A stretch of DNA of 57,042 bases from Frankia nepalensis. Its GTDB lineage: Bacteria > Actinomycetota > Actinomycetes > Frankiales > Frankiaceae. Under the pieces are notes generated by a model. That model saw only the letters and a list, made by a program, of their open reading frames with translations, was not told where the DNA came from and did not search any database. The stretch spans positions 1 to 57,042 of the forward strand of contig NZ_JADWYU010000245.1 in NCBI RefSeq assembly GCF_016786325.1, in the 5' to 3' direction. Shown here in pieces: positions 33,737 to 43,063 of this stretch (the stretch's first letter is position 1; each line of letters starts with the position of its first letter). The translations under genes were made by a program, and so were the position numbers.

Positions 33737-34489
33737 TCAGAAGCGGTAGGCGTAGTCGTCGTCGCCGGCGGGGAAGAGCGTGTAGCCCGCGGCCTCCAGC
33801 ATCCGGTGCGCCTCGGCCAGCGACTCGCCCAGGTGCCTGGCCTCGTAGATCAGGTGCCAGGGCGCCCAGGTCCTGGAGAAGTCGATCTGCTTGAGGATCT
33901 CGAAGTCGAAGCCCTCGGCGTCGATCTGCAGCAGGTCGATGTGGTTGATCCCGTGCTTGGTCAGCAGCGTCTCCAGCCGCATGACCGGCACCTCGACCTC
34001 CTCGATCCGGTCGATGATGTCCGGGATCAGCTGCGCGGCGTCCTCGATGATCTCGCGGCGCAGCGAGCTCAGGCCGATGGCCCACAGCGGGTCGCCCGGC
34101 CGCCAGGCCGCGGTGTACATCGTGGCCGTGCCGTCCCGGTCGCCGATCGCGGCGCGCTCGCACACGATGCCCGGCGCGTCCCGGTAGCTGGTGCGCAGCG
34201 CGGCGAACAGGTGCGGCATCGGTTCGACGAGCACTCCGCGCCAGCCGTAGTCGACGATGACCTCGTGTAGCGGGTCGCCCATCTCGCCGTCGTTCGCGCC
34301 GATCTGGACCACGGTCAGCGGGTGGCCGGCCTGGTCGGCGATCCGCTTCACGAGGGAGATCGCGTCGATCCCCGGGCCGCCGGCGCCACCCCACAGGCTC
34401 GCCCATGCCTTCAGGGGCATGCGCGCGTTGGCCGCCGGGACGCGGCGCACCACGTTGCGGGCGACCCAGCGAGGGTTGGCCTTAGACAT
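33737..34489 (-). CDS. FkbM family SAM-dependent methyltransferase
   Basis: A 250-residue methyltransferase. SAM-binding motif 'VVQIGANDGEMGDPLHEVI' (about residues 60-78), acidic 'GVLVEPMPHLFAAL', and the FkbM signature 'IDLLQIDAEGFDFEILKQID' (about 185-204). FkbM proteins O-methylate sugars or polyketides. ATG 34489. It is a single gene with no glycosyl or polyketide genes around it, so the substrate is open. Confidence 0.92.
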   Translation of the reverse strand: MSKANPRWVARNVVRRVPAANARMPLKAWASLWGGAGGPGIDAISLVKRIADQAGHPLTVVQIGANDGEMGDPLHEVIVDYGWRGVLVEPMPHLFAALRTSYRDAPGIVCERAAIGDRDGTATMYTAAWRPGDPLWAIGLSSLRREIIEDAAQLIPDIIDRIEEVEVPVMRLETLLTKHGINHIDLLQIDAEGFDFEILKQIDFSRTWAPWHLIYEARHLGESLAEAHRMLEAAGYTLFPAGDDDYAYRF

Positions 34490-34663
34490 GTTCGCACGAT
34501 AGGACGGTTGTCCGGATCATCCGCGAACGGGTGACCCACCTCCACCCGATGAGTCCACGTTCCGCTACGCTACGCGATGTTGATCGCGCACGATCGGCCT
34601 CGGCACCCGGGCTGACCTGGGAGGACGCGCGGGCCGCGGCGGACCGTCGGGCCACGGCTACGG

Positions 34664-35614
34664 CTACGGCACCGCGACGCCGCGTTTGATCGGGATGGCC
34701 CGCGGCGCGGGCTCCGACATCTCCACCGGGCGGACCGGGCGCAGGCAGCGGCTCAGGAACGTCGCGGCGACGGTCGACAGCGGCCGGTCGACGCTGGCGG
34801 CGACCGCCACCTGGTAACGCGGCGGCCGTGGCTCGACCGGCACGAAACGCAGGTCGGCGGCCGCTTCCGCGAGCGAACCGGGGACGAACGCGACGCCGAG
34901 GCGGTAGCGGACCAGCTCGAGGATCGTCGCGACGTCGTTCAGCTCGAGCCGGGCCGGGCGCCGGGCGATCCCGGCGGTCGCGTACGCGCGGTCGACGGCC
35001 GCCCGCGCCCCCCAGCCCGGCGTGAGCTCGAGGAGCTCGAGCGTGCCGGCCTCGGCGAGCGTGACCGCCTCCCGCGCCGCGACCGGGTGGTCGCCGGCGC
35101 AGGCGAGCACCATGGTCTCCGTCCGCAGCGGGTAGAGGCGCAGGCCCGGCAGGGGGCCGGTCGTCGCGACGACGGCCAGGTCGAGCTCGCCGTCGCGCAG
35201 CTGCTCGGCGTGCCCCGGCGAGCCGGCCTGGCCGGGCGGGGCCAGGCGGACCTGGACCAGCGGGTGGTCGGCGCGGAAACTGGCGAGCGCGGCGAGCACC
35301 GTGCGCGGGGTCAGGCTGTGCGGGATCCCGACCGACAGCGTGCCCCGCGCGCCGTCGCGCACCTCGGTGACCACCTGGCGGGCCTGGCGGACCGCGCCGA
35401 GCACCCGTCGGGCCTCGGGGACCAGCGCCCGGCCGGCCTCGGTCAGCGCGACGTGCTGGGTCGTCCGCTCGAACAGCTCGACGCCCAGCTCCCGCTCCAG
35501 CGACCGGATGGACGCGGACACGCCGGACTGCACCATGTGCAGCCGGGCGGCTGCCCGAGTGAAGCCGCCTTCCTCGGCGACGGCGAGGAAATGCTCCAGC
35601 CTGCGTGGTTCCAC
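34664..35614 (-). CDS. LysR family transcriptional regulator
   Basis: A 316-residue regulator. N-terminal winged HTH (residues 1-60, 'HFLAVAEEGGFTRAAARLHM', 'QSGVSASIRSLERELG') and a two-lobe effector domain (90-300) with 'LSVGIPHSLTPRTVLAALAS'. GTG 35614 lies seven bases after the likely stop codon of the aminotransferase on the same strand, so the genes form an operon in the order aminotransferase, regulator. It probably senses a substrate or product of that pathway (inference). Confidence 0.92.
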   Translation of the reverse strand: MEPRRLEHFLAVAEEGGFTRAAARLHMVQSGVSASIRSLERELGVELFERTTQHVALTEAGRALVPEARRVLGAVRQARQVVTEVRDGARGTLSVGIPHSLTPRTVLAALASFRADHPLVQVRLAPPGQAGSPGHAEQLRDGELDLAVVATTGPLPGLRLYPLRTETMVLACAGDHPVAAREAVTLAEAGTLELLELTPGWGARAAVDRAYATAGIARRPARLELNDVATILELVRYRLGVAFVPGSLAEAAADLRFVPVEPRPPRYQVAVAASVDRPLSTVAATFLSRCLRPVRPVEMSEPAPRAIPIKRGVAVP

Positions 35615-35620
35615 GCCCCG

Positions 35621-37076
35621 TCAGACGTCGCCCCCGCCGCCGTCGTTGCGCGGCGGCCGACGTGATCTGTCCGGTCGGGGCGTTCCCGGCCCAGGCCTCG
35701 GTGAGGACGGAGCGCAGGATGGACTCGATCTCGTCGAAGTGGGTCTGGTCGCAGATCAGCGGCGGGGACAGCTGGATGACCGGGTCGCCGCGGTCGTCGG
35801 CCCGGCAGTACAGGCCGGCGTCGTAGAGCGCGCCCGACAGGAACCCGCGCAGCAGCCGCTCCGACTCCGCCGCGGTGAAGCTCTCCTTGGTCGTCTTGTC
35901 CTTGACCAGCTCGATGCCGTAGAAGTAGCCGTCCCCGCGTACGTCACCGACGATCGGCAGGTCGAGCAGCCGTTCCAGGGTGGCGCGGAACGCGGGCGCG
36001 TTGCGGGCGACGTGGCCGACGAGGTCCTCGCGCGCGAAGATGTCCAGGTTCGCCAGGCCCACGGCCGCCGATACCGGGTGGCCGCCGAAGGTGTAGCCGT
36101 GCGCGAACATGGTCGTGTCGCGCAGGAACGGCTCGACGAGCCGGTCGCTCACGATCATCGCGCCGAGCGGCGCGTAGCCGGATGTCAGCCCCTTCGCGCA
36201 GGTGATGATGTCGGGCTGGTAGCCGTAGCGCTGCGCGCCGAACATCGCGCCGGTGCGCCCGAAGCCACAGATGACCTCGTCCGAGACCAGCAGCACGTCG
36301 TAGGCGTCACAGATCTCCCGGACCCGCTGGAAGTAGCCGGGCGGCGGCGGGAAGCAGCCGCCGGCGTTCTGCACCGGCTCCAGGAAGACGGCGGCGACGG
36401 TGTCCGGCCCCTCGGCCTCGATCGCGACCGCGATCTGGTCGGCCGCCCAGCGGCCGAAGGCCACCGGGTCGTCGCCATGCTCCGGCGCCCGGTAGATGTT
36501 CGTGTTGGGGACGCGGAACGCGCCCGGCACCAGCGGCTCGAACATCTGCTTGAGCGCCGGGATGCCGGTGATCGCGAGTGCCCCCTGCGTGGTGCCGTGG
36601 TAGGCGATGGACCGGCTGATCACCTTGTGCTTGAGCGGCTTGCCGACGAGCTTGTAGTACTGCTTGGCGAGCTTCCACGCCGACTCGACCGCCTCGCCGC
36701 CGCCCGAGGTGAAGAACACCCGGTCGAGGTCGCCGGGCGTGAGGTTCGCGAGCCGCTCGGCGAGCTCGATCGCCGCCGGGTGGGCGTGCGCCCAGACAGG
36801 GAAGAAGGCGAGCTGCTCGGCCTGCTTGGCGGCCGCCTCGGCGAGTTCTCCGCGGCCATGGCCGGCCTGGACGACGAACAGGCCGGCCAGCCCGTCGAGG
36901 ACCTTGTGGCCACGCGCGTCCCAGACGTACGCGCCCTCGCCGCGAACGATGACCGGAAGCTCCCCGGCGACGACCGAGGACAGCCGGCTGAAGTGCGGCC
37001 AGAGGTGGGCAGCGGCCGACCGGCGGAGCGCGTCGGCGTCGGTGGTGAGATCGGTCGCGGTCGAAAGGGTCGTCAC
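35621..37076 (-). CDS. Class III omega-amino acid aminotransferase, 3' end frameshifted
   Basis: PLP-dependent transaminase of the beta-alanine/omega-amino acid:pyruvate type. 'GKVLDGLAGLFVVQAGHGR' (seen as GHKVLDGL), 'FFTSGGGEAVESAWKLAKQY', 'DEVICGFGRTG' and PLP Lys295 in 'TCAKGLTSGYAPLG' are all present. GTG 37076 follows GAAGGGAAG. In the current frame there is no stop after 'SVLTEAWAGNAPTG'; translation would run on over the LysR gene to 34482. One base lost or gained near 35630-35660 would end it at TGA 35621-35623 with a short Gly/Asp tail, right before the LysR start. I therefore give 35621 as the intended end. Alanine dehydrogenase is encoded divergently 550 bases away and can recycle the alanine formed. 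Confidence 0.82.
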
Positions 37077-37625
37077 GGCCCACTTCCCTTCAGCGGTTAC
37101 TGCCTCGCGGCAGCGGTTACTGCCTCGCGGCGCCTTCGCGGACGGCCCCGCGGCGCGCGGACGCGGCGCGAGCACCCGCCCCGCGCCGGCGCGCCCCGGC
37201 GTGGGCGCGGCCGGGCGGATGTCGAGCAATCCGTCGCCAGGTCGCAATCATCATACGGTTATCGCGGATCCTCGCTCACTCAACGAGCGTTTCCGAAGGG
37301 TATGATCTTTTCGACAACGGTTACCGTGTTGCGGCGCGATGTCGGGAGCGTCGCGCGGCGTGACCGCGGGACGGCCACGTGACGACCCGGAACGACCCCG
37401 TAACCCCGGGCCGCACGAATGTCGGGTTGCGCCACCACAGCCGGGCATAGACGGCGAATGGCCGCTTCCTCGCGAACGGGCTTCGGGGGCGGGTGGTCCC
37501 GGCGCCACCAGCCCGGGCGCGTCCGGACAGCGAGCCGCCCCGACCCGGGTACCGCCGGCCCGCGGACTCGGGCCTCACCCGCGGACCCGCGCCGCGGGCC
37601 AGACGTCGACGATGGAGCGCAGAAC
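37077..37625. promoter_or_regulatory. Divergent control region, aminotransferase / alanine dehydrogenase
   Basis: About 550 bases without a gene. Right after the aminotransferase start is a perfect 20-bp tandem duplication at 37091-37110 and 37111-37130. An AT-rich core at 37240-37330 holds the hairpin-like CGCTC...GAGCG (37273-37290 region) and CAACGGTTACCGTGTTG, and is the probable promoter and LysR-binding area. Binding by the nearby LysR protein is inferred from gene order. Confidence 0.5.
37091..37130. repeat. Perfect 20-bp tandem duplication
   Basis: CAGCGGTTACTGCCTCGCGG occurs twice back to back in the 5' leader of the aminotransferase gene. It is either a recent slip duplication or a doubled regulator half-site. 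Confidence 0.9.
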
Positions 37626-38762
37626 GTGAAGATCGCGATTCCCCGCGAGGTGAAGAACCACGAGTACCGGGTGGCGGCCACCCCGGCGGGCGTGCACGAG
37701 CTGACCACGCACGGCCACGACGTGTTCGTCCAGGCCGGCGCCGGGACCGGCTCGATGATCCCGGACACCGAGTACACCGCCGCCGGCGCGAAGATCGTCG
37801 ACGGCGCGGACGCCACCTGGGCGGCCGGCGACCTGGTCCTCAAGGTCAAGGAGCCCGTCGAGGAGGAGTACCACCGGCTGCGCCCCGGGCTCGTCCTGTT
37901 CACCTACCTGCACCTGGCCGCGTCGCTACCGTGCACCCGGGCGCTGCTGGACGCGCGGGTGACCGCGATCGGCTACGAGACCGTCGAGCTCGCGGACCGG
38001 TCGCTGCCGCTGCTCGCGCCGATGTCGGAGGTCGCGGGCCGGCTCGCCCCGCAGGTGGGCGCGCAGGCGCTGCTGGCCGCGGCGGGCGGGCGGGGGGTGC
38101 TGCTCGGCGGGGTGCCCGGCGTCGACCCGGCCAGGGTCGTCGTCCTCGGCGCGGGCGTCGCGGGGCTCGGCGCCGCGTCGATCGCCGTCGGCATGCGCGC
38201 CGAGGTGACCCTGCTCGACCGCGACCTCGGCAGGCTGCGGGCCGCCGACGCCCGGTTCGAGGGCCGGGTGCGCACGGTCGCCTCCAGCGCCTACGCGATC
38301 GAGCAGGCCGTGCTCGGCGCGGACCTGGTGATCGGGGCGGTGCTCGTCCCGGGTGGCAGGGCGCCGAAGCTGGTCAGCAACGCGCTGGTGGCCCGGATGC
38401 GGCCGGGCGCGGTGCTCGTGGACATCTCGGTCGACCAGGGCGGCTGTTTCGAGGACACCCGGCCGACGACGCACGCCGACCCGACCTTCCGCGTGCACGA
38501 CGCGGTGTTCTACTGCGTCGCGAACATGCCCGGCGCGGTGCCGCGCACCTCCACCCACGCGTTGACGAACGCGACCCTGCCGTACGCGCTGACGCTGGCC
38601 GACCACGGCTGGCGCGAGGCGCTGCGCCGCGACCCGGCCCTCGCCCGCGGCCTGAACACCCAGGCCGGCGAGGTCACCTGCGCCCCCGTCGCCGAGGCCC
38701 ACGGCCTGCCCAGCACCCCGGTCGCGGCGGTGCTGGACGCGCCACCCGCCGCGGGCGACTGA
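37626..38762 (+). CDS. ald: Alanine dehydrogenase
   Basis: A 378-residue NAD-dependent enzyme converting L-alanine to pyruvate and ammonium. Conserved residues are in place: Arg15 in 'NHEYRVAATPAG', Lys in 'LVLKVKEP', His in 'FTYLHLAA', the NAD motif 'VVLGAGVAGLGAAS', and Asp in 'VDISVDQGGCFE'. GTG 37626 follows GGAGCG. Length is normal. Divergent from the omega-aminotransferase, whose alanine product it can deaminate, which regenerates pyruvate as the amino acceptor. Confidence 0.96.
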   Translation: MKIAIPREVKNHEYRVAATPAGVHELTTHGHDVFVQAGAGTGSMIPDTEYTAAGAKIVDGADATWAAGDLVLKVKEPVEEEYHRLRPGLVLFTYLHLAASLPCTRALLDARVTAIGYETVELADRSLPLLAPMSEVAGRLAPQVGAQALLAAAGGRGVLLGGVPGVDPARVVVLGAGVAGLGAASIAVGMRAEVTLLDRDLGRLRAADARFEGRVRTVASSAYAIEQAVLGADLVIGAVLVPGGRAPKLVSNALVARMRPGAVLVDISVDQGGCFEDTRPTTHADPTFRVHDAVFYCVANMPGAVPRTSTHALTNATLPYALTLADHGWREALRRDPALARGLNTQAGEVTCAPVAEAHGLPSTPVAAVLDAPPAAGD

Positions 38763-38861
38763 AACCAGCGGTAGTACCCGGGTACCGCTCCTGGTACTGT
38801 TCGGGCCGGCCGGGCGCCTCCTCGCGCCCGCGCGGGCAGGACTCCGGGAGGGGTGGTCGCC

Positions 38862-40013
38862 GTGCCGGTCGAGCGTCTGTTGCCGTCCGACGAAGCGCGC
38901 GAACTGGTCGCGCTCGCCGCGGACATCTGCGCCAAGGAACTGGAACCGCGCATCGCGCGGGACGAGGCCGAGGCGCGCTTCCCCCGCGAGGTGTTCCGCG
39001 TACTCGGGCAGGCCGGGCTGCTGAGCCTGCCGTACCCGGAACGGTTCGGCGGCGGCGCGCAGCCGTTCGAGGTCTACCTGCAGGTGCTAGAAGAGATCGC
39101 CTACCGGTCGGCCTCGGTCGCCGTCGGGGTCAGCGTGCACGCGCTGTCCTGCTACCCGCTGGCGAACTTCGGCACCGAAGCCCAGCGCGAGCAGCACCTG
39201 CCGAAGCTGCTGTCCGGCGACCTGCTCGGCGCCTACTGCCTGTCCGAGCCACACGCCGGCTCCGACCCCGCCGCGCTGAAGACCACCGCCACCCCGCCGG
39301 TCGAGAGCGGCGGCGACTACGTCCTGTCCGGGACCAAGGCCTGGGTCACCCACGGCGGCGCCGCCGACTTCTACACCGTGTTCGCCCGCACCGGCGCGGG
39401 CCGCGGCGGGATCTCCTGCTTCCTGGTCGACGCCGGCACGCCCGGCCTGACCGCGCACCCGCCCGAGCGCAAGATGGGCCTCACCGCCTCCCCGACCACC
39501 CAGATCGGGTTCGAGAACGCCGCCGTCCCGGCGAGCCGGCTCGTCGGGACCGAGGGCCAGGGACTCACGATCGCGCTGTCGGCGCTCGACTCCGGCCGGC
39601 TCGGGATCGCCGCCGCGGCCACGGGGCTCGCCCAGCGGGCGCTCGACGACGCCGTGGCCTACGCCAAGGAACGCGAGGCGTTCGGCCGGCCGATCATCGA
39701 CCACCAGGGCCTGGGCTTCCTGCTCGCCGACATGGCCGCCGCCGTCGAGTCGGCCCGCGCGACCACGCTGTCCGCGGCCCGGCTGCGCGACGCCGGCCTG
39801 CCCTTCGCCAAGGCCGCGAGCATCGCCAAGCTCGTCGCCACCGACGCCGCGATGAAGGTCACCGAGGACGCCGTCCAGGTCTTCGGGGGCGCCGGTTACA
39901 CCAAGGACTACCCGGTCGAGCGCTACATGCGCGAGGCCAAGGTCATGCAAATCTTCGAAGGCACCAACCAGATCCAGCGCCTGGTGATCAGCCGCCACCT
40001 CGCGAAGGCCTGA
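38862..40013 (+). CDS. Acyl-CoA dehydrogenase
   Basis: A 383-residue FAD enzyme of fatty-acid or amino-acid acyl-CoA oxidation. N-terminal helical domain, 'YCLSEPHAGSDPAALKTTA' (FAD/substrate loop), 'KAWVTHGGAADFYTVFA' and C-terminal 'VQVFGGAGYTKDYPVERYMR' with the catalytic Glu in 'IFEGTNQIQ'. The order and spacing are those of short-/medium-chain enzymes. GTG 38862 was chosen because GGGAGGGG ends eight bases before it; GTG 38853 is inside that site. The acyl substrate is unknown. It lies directly left of the integrase-bounded island. Confidence 0.95.
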   Translation: MPVERLLPSDEARELVALAADICAKELEPRIARDEAEARFPREVFRVLGQAGLLSLPYPERFGGGAQPFEVYLQVLEEIAYRSASVAVGVSVHALSCYPLANFGTEAQREQHLPKLLSGDLLGAYCLSEPHAGSDPAALKTTATPPVESGGDYVLSGTKAWVTHGGAADFYTVFARTGAGRGGISCFLVDAGTPGLTAHPPERKMGLTASPTTQIGFENAAVPASRLVGTEGQGLTIALSALDSGRLGIAAAATGLAQRALDDAVAYAKEREAFGRPIIDHQGLGFLLADMAAAVESARATTLSAARLRDAGLPFAKAASIAKLVATDAAMKVTEDAVQVFGGAGYTKDYPVERYMREAKVMQIFEGTNQIQRLVISRHLAKA

Positions 40014-40148
40014 TCACACCTGTGTTTGCGCAGGTCAGCGGTACTGCGCGGCACGACAAACCTCGCCGCGAAAGATCGACGAGGTGTCCGGTCGCGGCCG
40101 GTCCGGAGCGGCTGTATCCGGCTGTCTGTGGACAGGGCGTGGACACGA

Positions 40149-41720
40149 TCATGGCCCGTCGAGTCCCGGCCCGGGGTCCTTGAGCGCCTGTCCGGGGTCC
40201 TCGAGGGTCTGTCCGGCGTCCGGGAGGTCGGCCTCCAGGGTTTCGTCCTGGGGCGCCTCGGCGGCGAAGGAGGCGTCGATGAGGCCAAGCGCGCGCTGTT
40301 CCTGGCCGACAATGCAGCGGGCGTAGACCATGAGCAGGACCCGAACGCTGTGGCCGGCCCACTCGGCGATCTGGGTGGGCGGCACGCCGGCGTTCAGCCA
40401 ACGTGACACGGCGGCGTGGCGCAGGTCGTAGGGCCGCCTGGCCAGCGGGCTGGCGGCCTCGGCGGCGGTCAGCGCCCGCTGGCGGGCAGCCTGCCACACC
40501 TCGACGTAGCGGGCCGTCTTGACGGGCCCACCGGTGGCCGAGCGGAACAGCCGGCCATCCGGCGCCGTCCCGAACCGTTCGAGGTGCCGGCGCAGGAGGG
40601 TCACCAGTTCGGGGTGCAGCGGGACGGGGCGGACCTCACCCTTCTCCCGGTGCTTGAGCTGCTCGCGGGCCTGTCGCGGCCTGTCGGGCGCGTCGGACCA
40701 GCGGGGCGAGATCTCCGGATTGCTCCGCTCGAGCGCGACCTCGCCCCAACCCCGCCTGGGCAGCCGAAGCTGGCTGATGTTCAACTCCTGGACCTCCCCC
40801 GGCCTGATCGCCGCGTAGTAGACACACGCGAAGAACGCCTCCAGGTCAGGGGCGATCTGCGCGACCACGGCCAACAGCCGCAGCGCCCGGCGGTGATCGA
40901 CGACGACCCGCCGATCGACGACCACGACCTTGCGCGGCGGTGTCCACTGCGCGCTGGGAATCGGGTTGGCCTCCAGGTCGCCACGCGCCACCGCGAACTT
41001 CACGACCTGGCCGAAGACCAGCCGCCGCCGGGTGATCGTGTTCGGCGCCGCTGGCTTGCCGTCCAGACGGTGCGACAGCGCCACCAGCGCGGCGCGAGTG
41101 ACCTCGACGTCCGCCAGATCGCCCACCGGTCGGCTGTGCCGCTCCATCCAGGCCAGCACCTCCACCCAGCCCTCGGGTGGCGGGTTCTCGACCCGGCGGC
41201 CGTCGGCCCGCAGCCGCGTGCGCTCCCCGGTGAGGAACACCCAACCCGCCAACGCCTCACGCACCAGGCCGGCGAGCGCGGCCGGCGGCTGCTCGTCGAA
41301 CAATGCGACCGTGACCGGACCCAGCGCCTCGGCGATGGAGCGCCGGGTGCCGGGCGCCTGGTGCTCGGCCCACTTCGCGTCGACAAAGTCGCGGGCGACC
41401 ATGAGCCAGGTACGCACCGGGGGCGGCTCGGGCTCCGGCTGGGGCAGGGCGCGCCACTCCGATATCGGCAGGCCGGACTCGACATCGAACGCCTCACCCT
41501 TCCGCACCGCGGTGAGAATCTCCGCCCGGCGAGACTCCGCGGCCCCCTTCGACTGGAAGCTGCGGGTATTCGGGCTCGGCCGACCGGCAACCTGCCAGCG
41601 CACCTGCCAACTGGTCGCGTTCTTCAGCCGGCGCTCGCGGACGGCCCAGACCCGGACATCGAAGGTAATCCGCCGTTCCTCCCCCTCCGAGGAAGGTCCA
41701 CCGGCCTGAGCGGGACTCAT
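40149..41720 (-). CDS. int: Tyrosine recombinase (site-specific integrase)
   Basis: A 523-residue phage/ICE-type integrase. The catalytic domain has Arg306 in 'YYAAIRPGEVQEL', 'RPYDLRHAAVSRWLNAG' (H-x-x-R), 'WAGHSVRVLL' and the nucleophile Tyr466 in 'LLMVYARC'. A SAM-like N-terminal domain and an arm-binding region precede it. The tail has short repeats (LEDPGQALKDPG) and no catalytic part. It overlaps the upstream excisionase by ATGA, so the two are co-expressed. It is the likely mobilising gene of the accessory island on its right. No tRNA att site was found next to it; the attachment site is not identified. Confidence 0.92.
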   Translation of the reverse strand: MSPAQAGGPSSEGEERRITFDVRVWAVRERRLKNATSWQVRWQVAGRPSPNTRSFQSKGAAESRRAEILTAVRKGEAFDVESGLPISEWRALPQPEPEPPPVRTWLMVARDFVDAKWAEHQAPGTRRSIAEALGPVTVALFDEQPPAALAGLVREALAGWVFLTGERTRLRADGRRVENPPPEGWVEVLAWMERHSRPVGDLADVEVTRAALVALSHRLDGKPAAPNTITRRRLVFGQVVKFAVARGDLEANPIPSAQWTPPRKVVVVDRRVVVDHRRALRLLAVVAQIAPDLEAFFACVYYAAIRPGEVQELNISQLRLPRRGWGEVALERSNPEISPRWSDAPDRPRQAREQLKHREKGEVRPVPLHPELVTLLRRHLERFGTAPDGRLFRSATGGPVKTARYVEVWQAARQRALTAAEAASPLARRPYDLRHAAVSRWLNAGVPPTQIAEWAGHSVRVLLMVYARCIVGQEQRALGLIDASFAAEAPQDETLEADLPDAGQTLEDPGQALKDPGPGLDGP

Positions 41721-41983
41721 GACGCCGCCGGGTCAGACGTCAGGCCGTCCAGCCAGCCGTTCAGATCGTCGCGGGCGACCCGAACCTGCCCATTCGGCAG
41801 CCTGATGACCTTCGGCCCTCTGCCCTTGCGCTGCCAGTCATGCCAGGTCGACCGCGGCAACGGACCGGCGGGACCACCCAACTCCGCGAGCACCTGTTCG
41901 AGGGTCAGCAGCACCCGCTGATCGGTCCGCGGCGCCGGCGTCCTCGCCTGGGTGGGCCTCACCGGCCGGCCTATCGTCGTCAT
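41717..41983 (-). CDS. xis: Excisionase-like MerR/HTH_17 DNA-binding protein
   Basis: An 88-residue protein with a winged helix-turn-helix of the AlpA/Xis type: 'LTLEQVLAELG', 'LPRSTWHDWQRKGRGPKVIR' and the wing 'GQVRVARDDLNGWL'. It is placed directly before the integrase with a 4-base overlap, the usual xis-int order in actinobacterial integrative elements. It probably directs excision and may bind the att region or the promoter (inference). Confidence 0.85.
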   Translation of the reverse strand: MTTIGRPVRPTQARTPAPRTDQRVLLTLEQVLAELGGPAGPLPRSTWHDWQRKGRGPKVIRLPNGQVRVARDDLNGWLDGLTSDPAAS

Positions 41984-42685
41984 GGCACCGCACGATCCGA
42001 ACCGATGTCATCGCCACCCACACCGCGAAGGCCATCGCCCCGGACATCGCCGCGCATTCCGACATCCGGCGGGCACGCCGGTCTCACTGTCGTCTCGCGG
42101 GCCAACGGCGACCGGCCAGCCCTCCACAACAGTCTGTCGGGGCAACCCGAACAACGTCACTGTGTTGTTTGGACCCGCCCCGCGAGGCCCGCCGACCACG
42201 ACGGAATTCCGCGATGCGTGGTCGGGTGTCATGCGCGAGGGCCGACACGATGACCGGGCTGACGACAATGCCGCCTCACGACTCGACAGTCCCCAGGAAA
42301 CATTTTGATCACGTTCAAGTGAGGATGCGTCAACAGTGTTGACTATCTTGTGGGTCTCGTCGAACAGCGAGAGTCCGGCGTCGCGAATGCGTTCGACAGC
42401 CAGACGGCCTCGTACACCCACTCGTCGAGGGCATCGTCGACGGCCTCGCGAAGGACATCGCCGCCGACATCGCGGGGCGCCGCGCCCACAGCGACCCGGC
42501 TCAGAGGTTGACCGGCGGGAGGGCTCGCGCGAGGGCCGCTGCGAGGTGTGGAAATTCCAGGGTTGTGCACAGACAGCCGCCGCGGCCTGCCATCACGGGC
42601 CCGGTGATGGTGCCGTGGATTCACCGAAGACCAGACACCCCGGCAGCGGTGGGCTCTGACTGCCCGGAAGACCAAGGGAGACGCG
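41984..42685. other. Degenerate region between xis and two unknown genes
   Basis: About 700 bases with no intact gene. Coding-like fragments exist in shifting frames: around 42375-42420 a frame with 'VANAFDSQTASYTH', and around 42428-42500 another with 'VEGIVDGLAKDIAADIAG'. A related piece near 42005-42060 reads 'VIATHTAKAIAPDIAAHSDI'. The two pieces look like decayed copies of one short helical motif. The region also holds the promoter for the genes that follow. Confidence 0.5.
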
Positions 42686-43063
42686 ATGGGCTGGCATACA
42701 CGAGCAGCGGAACTGACCAACGGCGACGACGAGGCCGGGGCGCGGGCCGCGTTGATACTGCTCGAACACGCCGCGTCCGGGCTGCTGCACGCCCCGGCCC
42801 GCGAGACCCTGGCCGGGCTGACCGCACGGGCAGACGTGCACCTGGCCGTCTACGAACTCGACACCGCCGGGATCACTGTCCCCCCGGCGTTCGAGGCCGG
42901 CCCGGAGCAGGTCACCACCAGCGACGTCCGGCCACTGCTCGAAAGGGCGGCGTTCCTACTGGCCGCGACGGTCGACACCGTCGCCTATCCGGTTCCGGTC
43001 GCCTTCGCGGCGATCCACACCCGCCAGGCCCTCTCGGCGCTTTCGGCCCTGGGCCATGAGTAG
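42686..43063 (+). CDS. Hypothetical helical protein, first of an overlapping pair
   Basis: A 125-residue mostly helical protein, no family recognised. It starts with 'MGWHTRAAELTNGDDEAG' and is Ala/Leu-rich. ATG 42686 has GGAGACGCG before it. Its end overlaps the next start by 8 bases, which supports translational coupling and joint function. It lies in the island after xis; a similar pair might be sought beside other actinobacterial integrases. Confidence 0.7.
   Translation: MGWHTRAAELTNGDDEAGARAALILLEHAASGLLHAPARETLAGLTARADVHLAVYELDTAGITVPPAFEAGPEQVTTSDVRPLLERAAFLLAATVDTVAYPVPVAFAAIHTRQALSALSALGHE

Noticed and set aside
40014-40148. tRNA gene as integrase attachment site
   Set aside because: I could not find a cloverleaf or a CCA-type 3' end next to the integrase on either strand.
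37493-40183. A 896-codon plus-strand frame across alanine dehydrogenase and acyl-CoA dehydrogenase
   Set aside because: Both true genes are certain in other frames; this one is Arg/Gly/Pro-rich shadow sequence.
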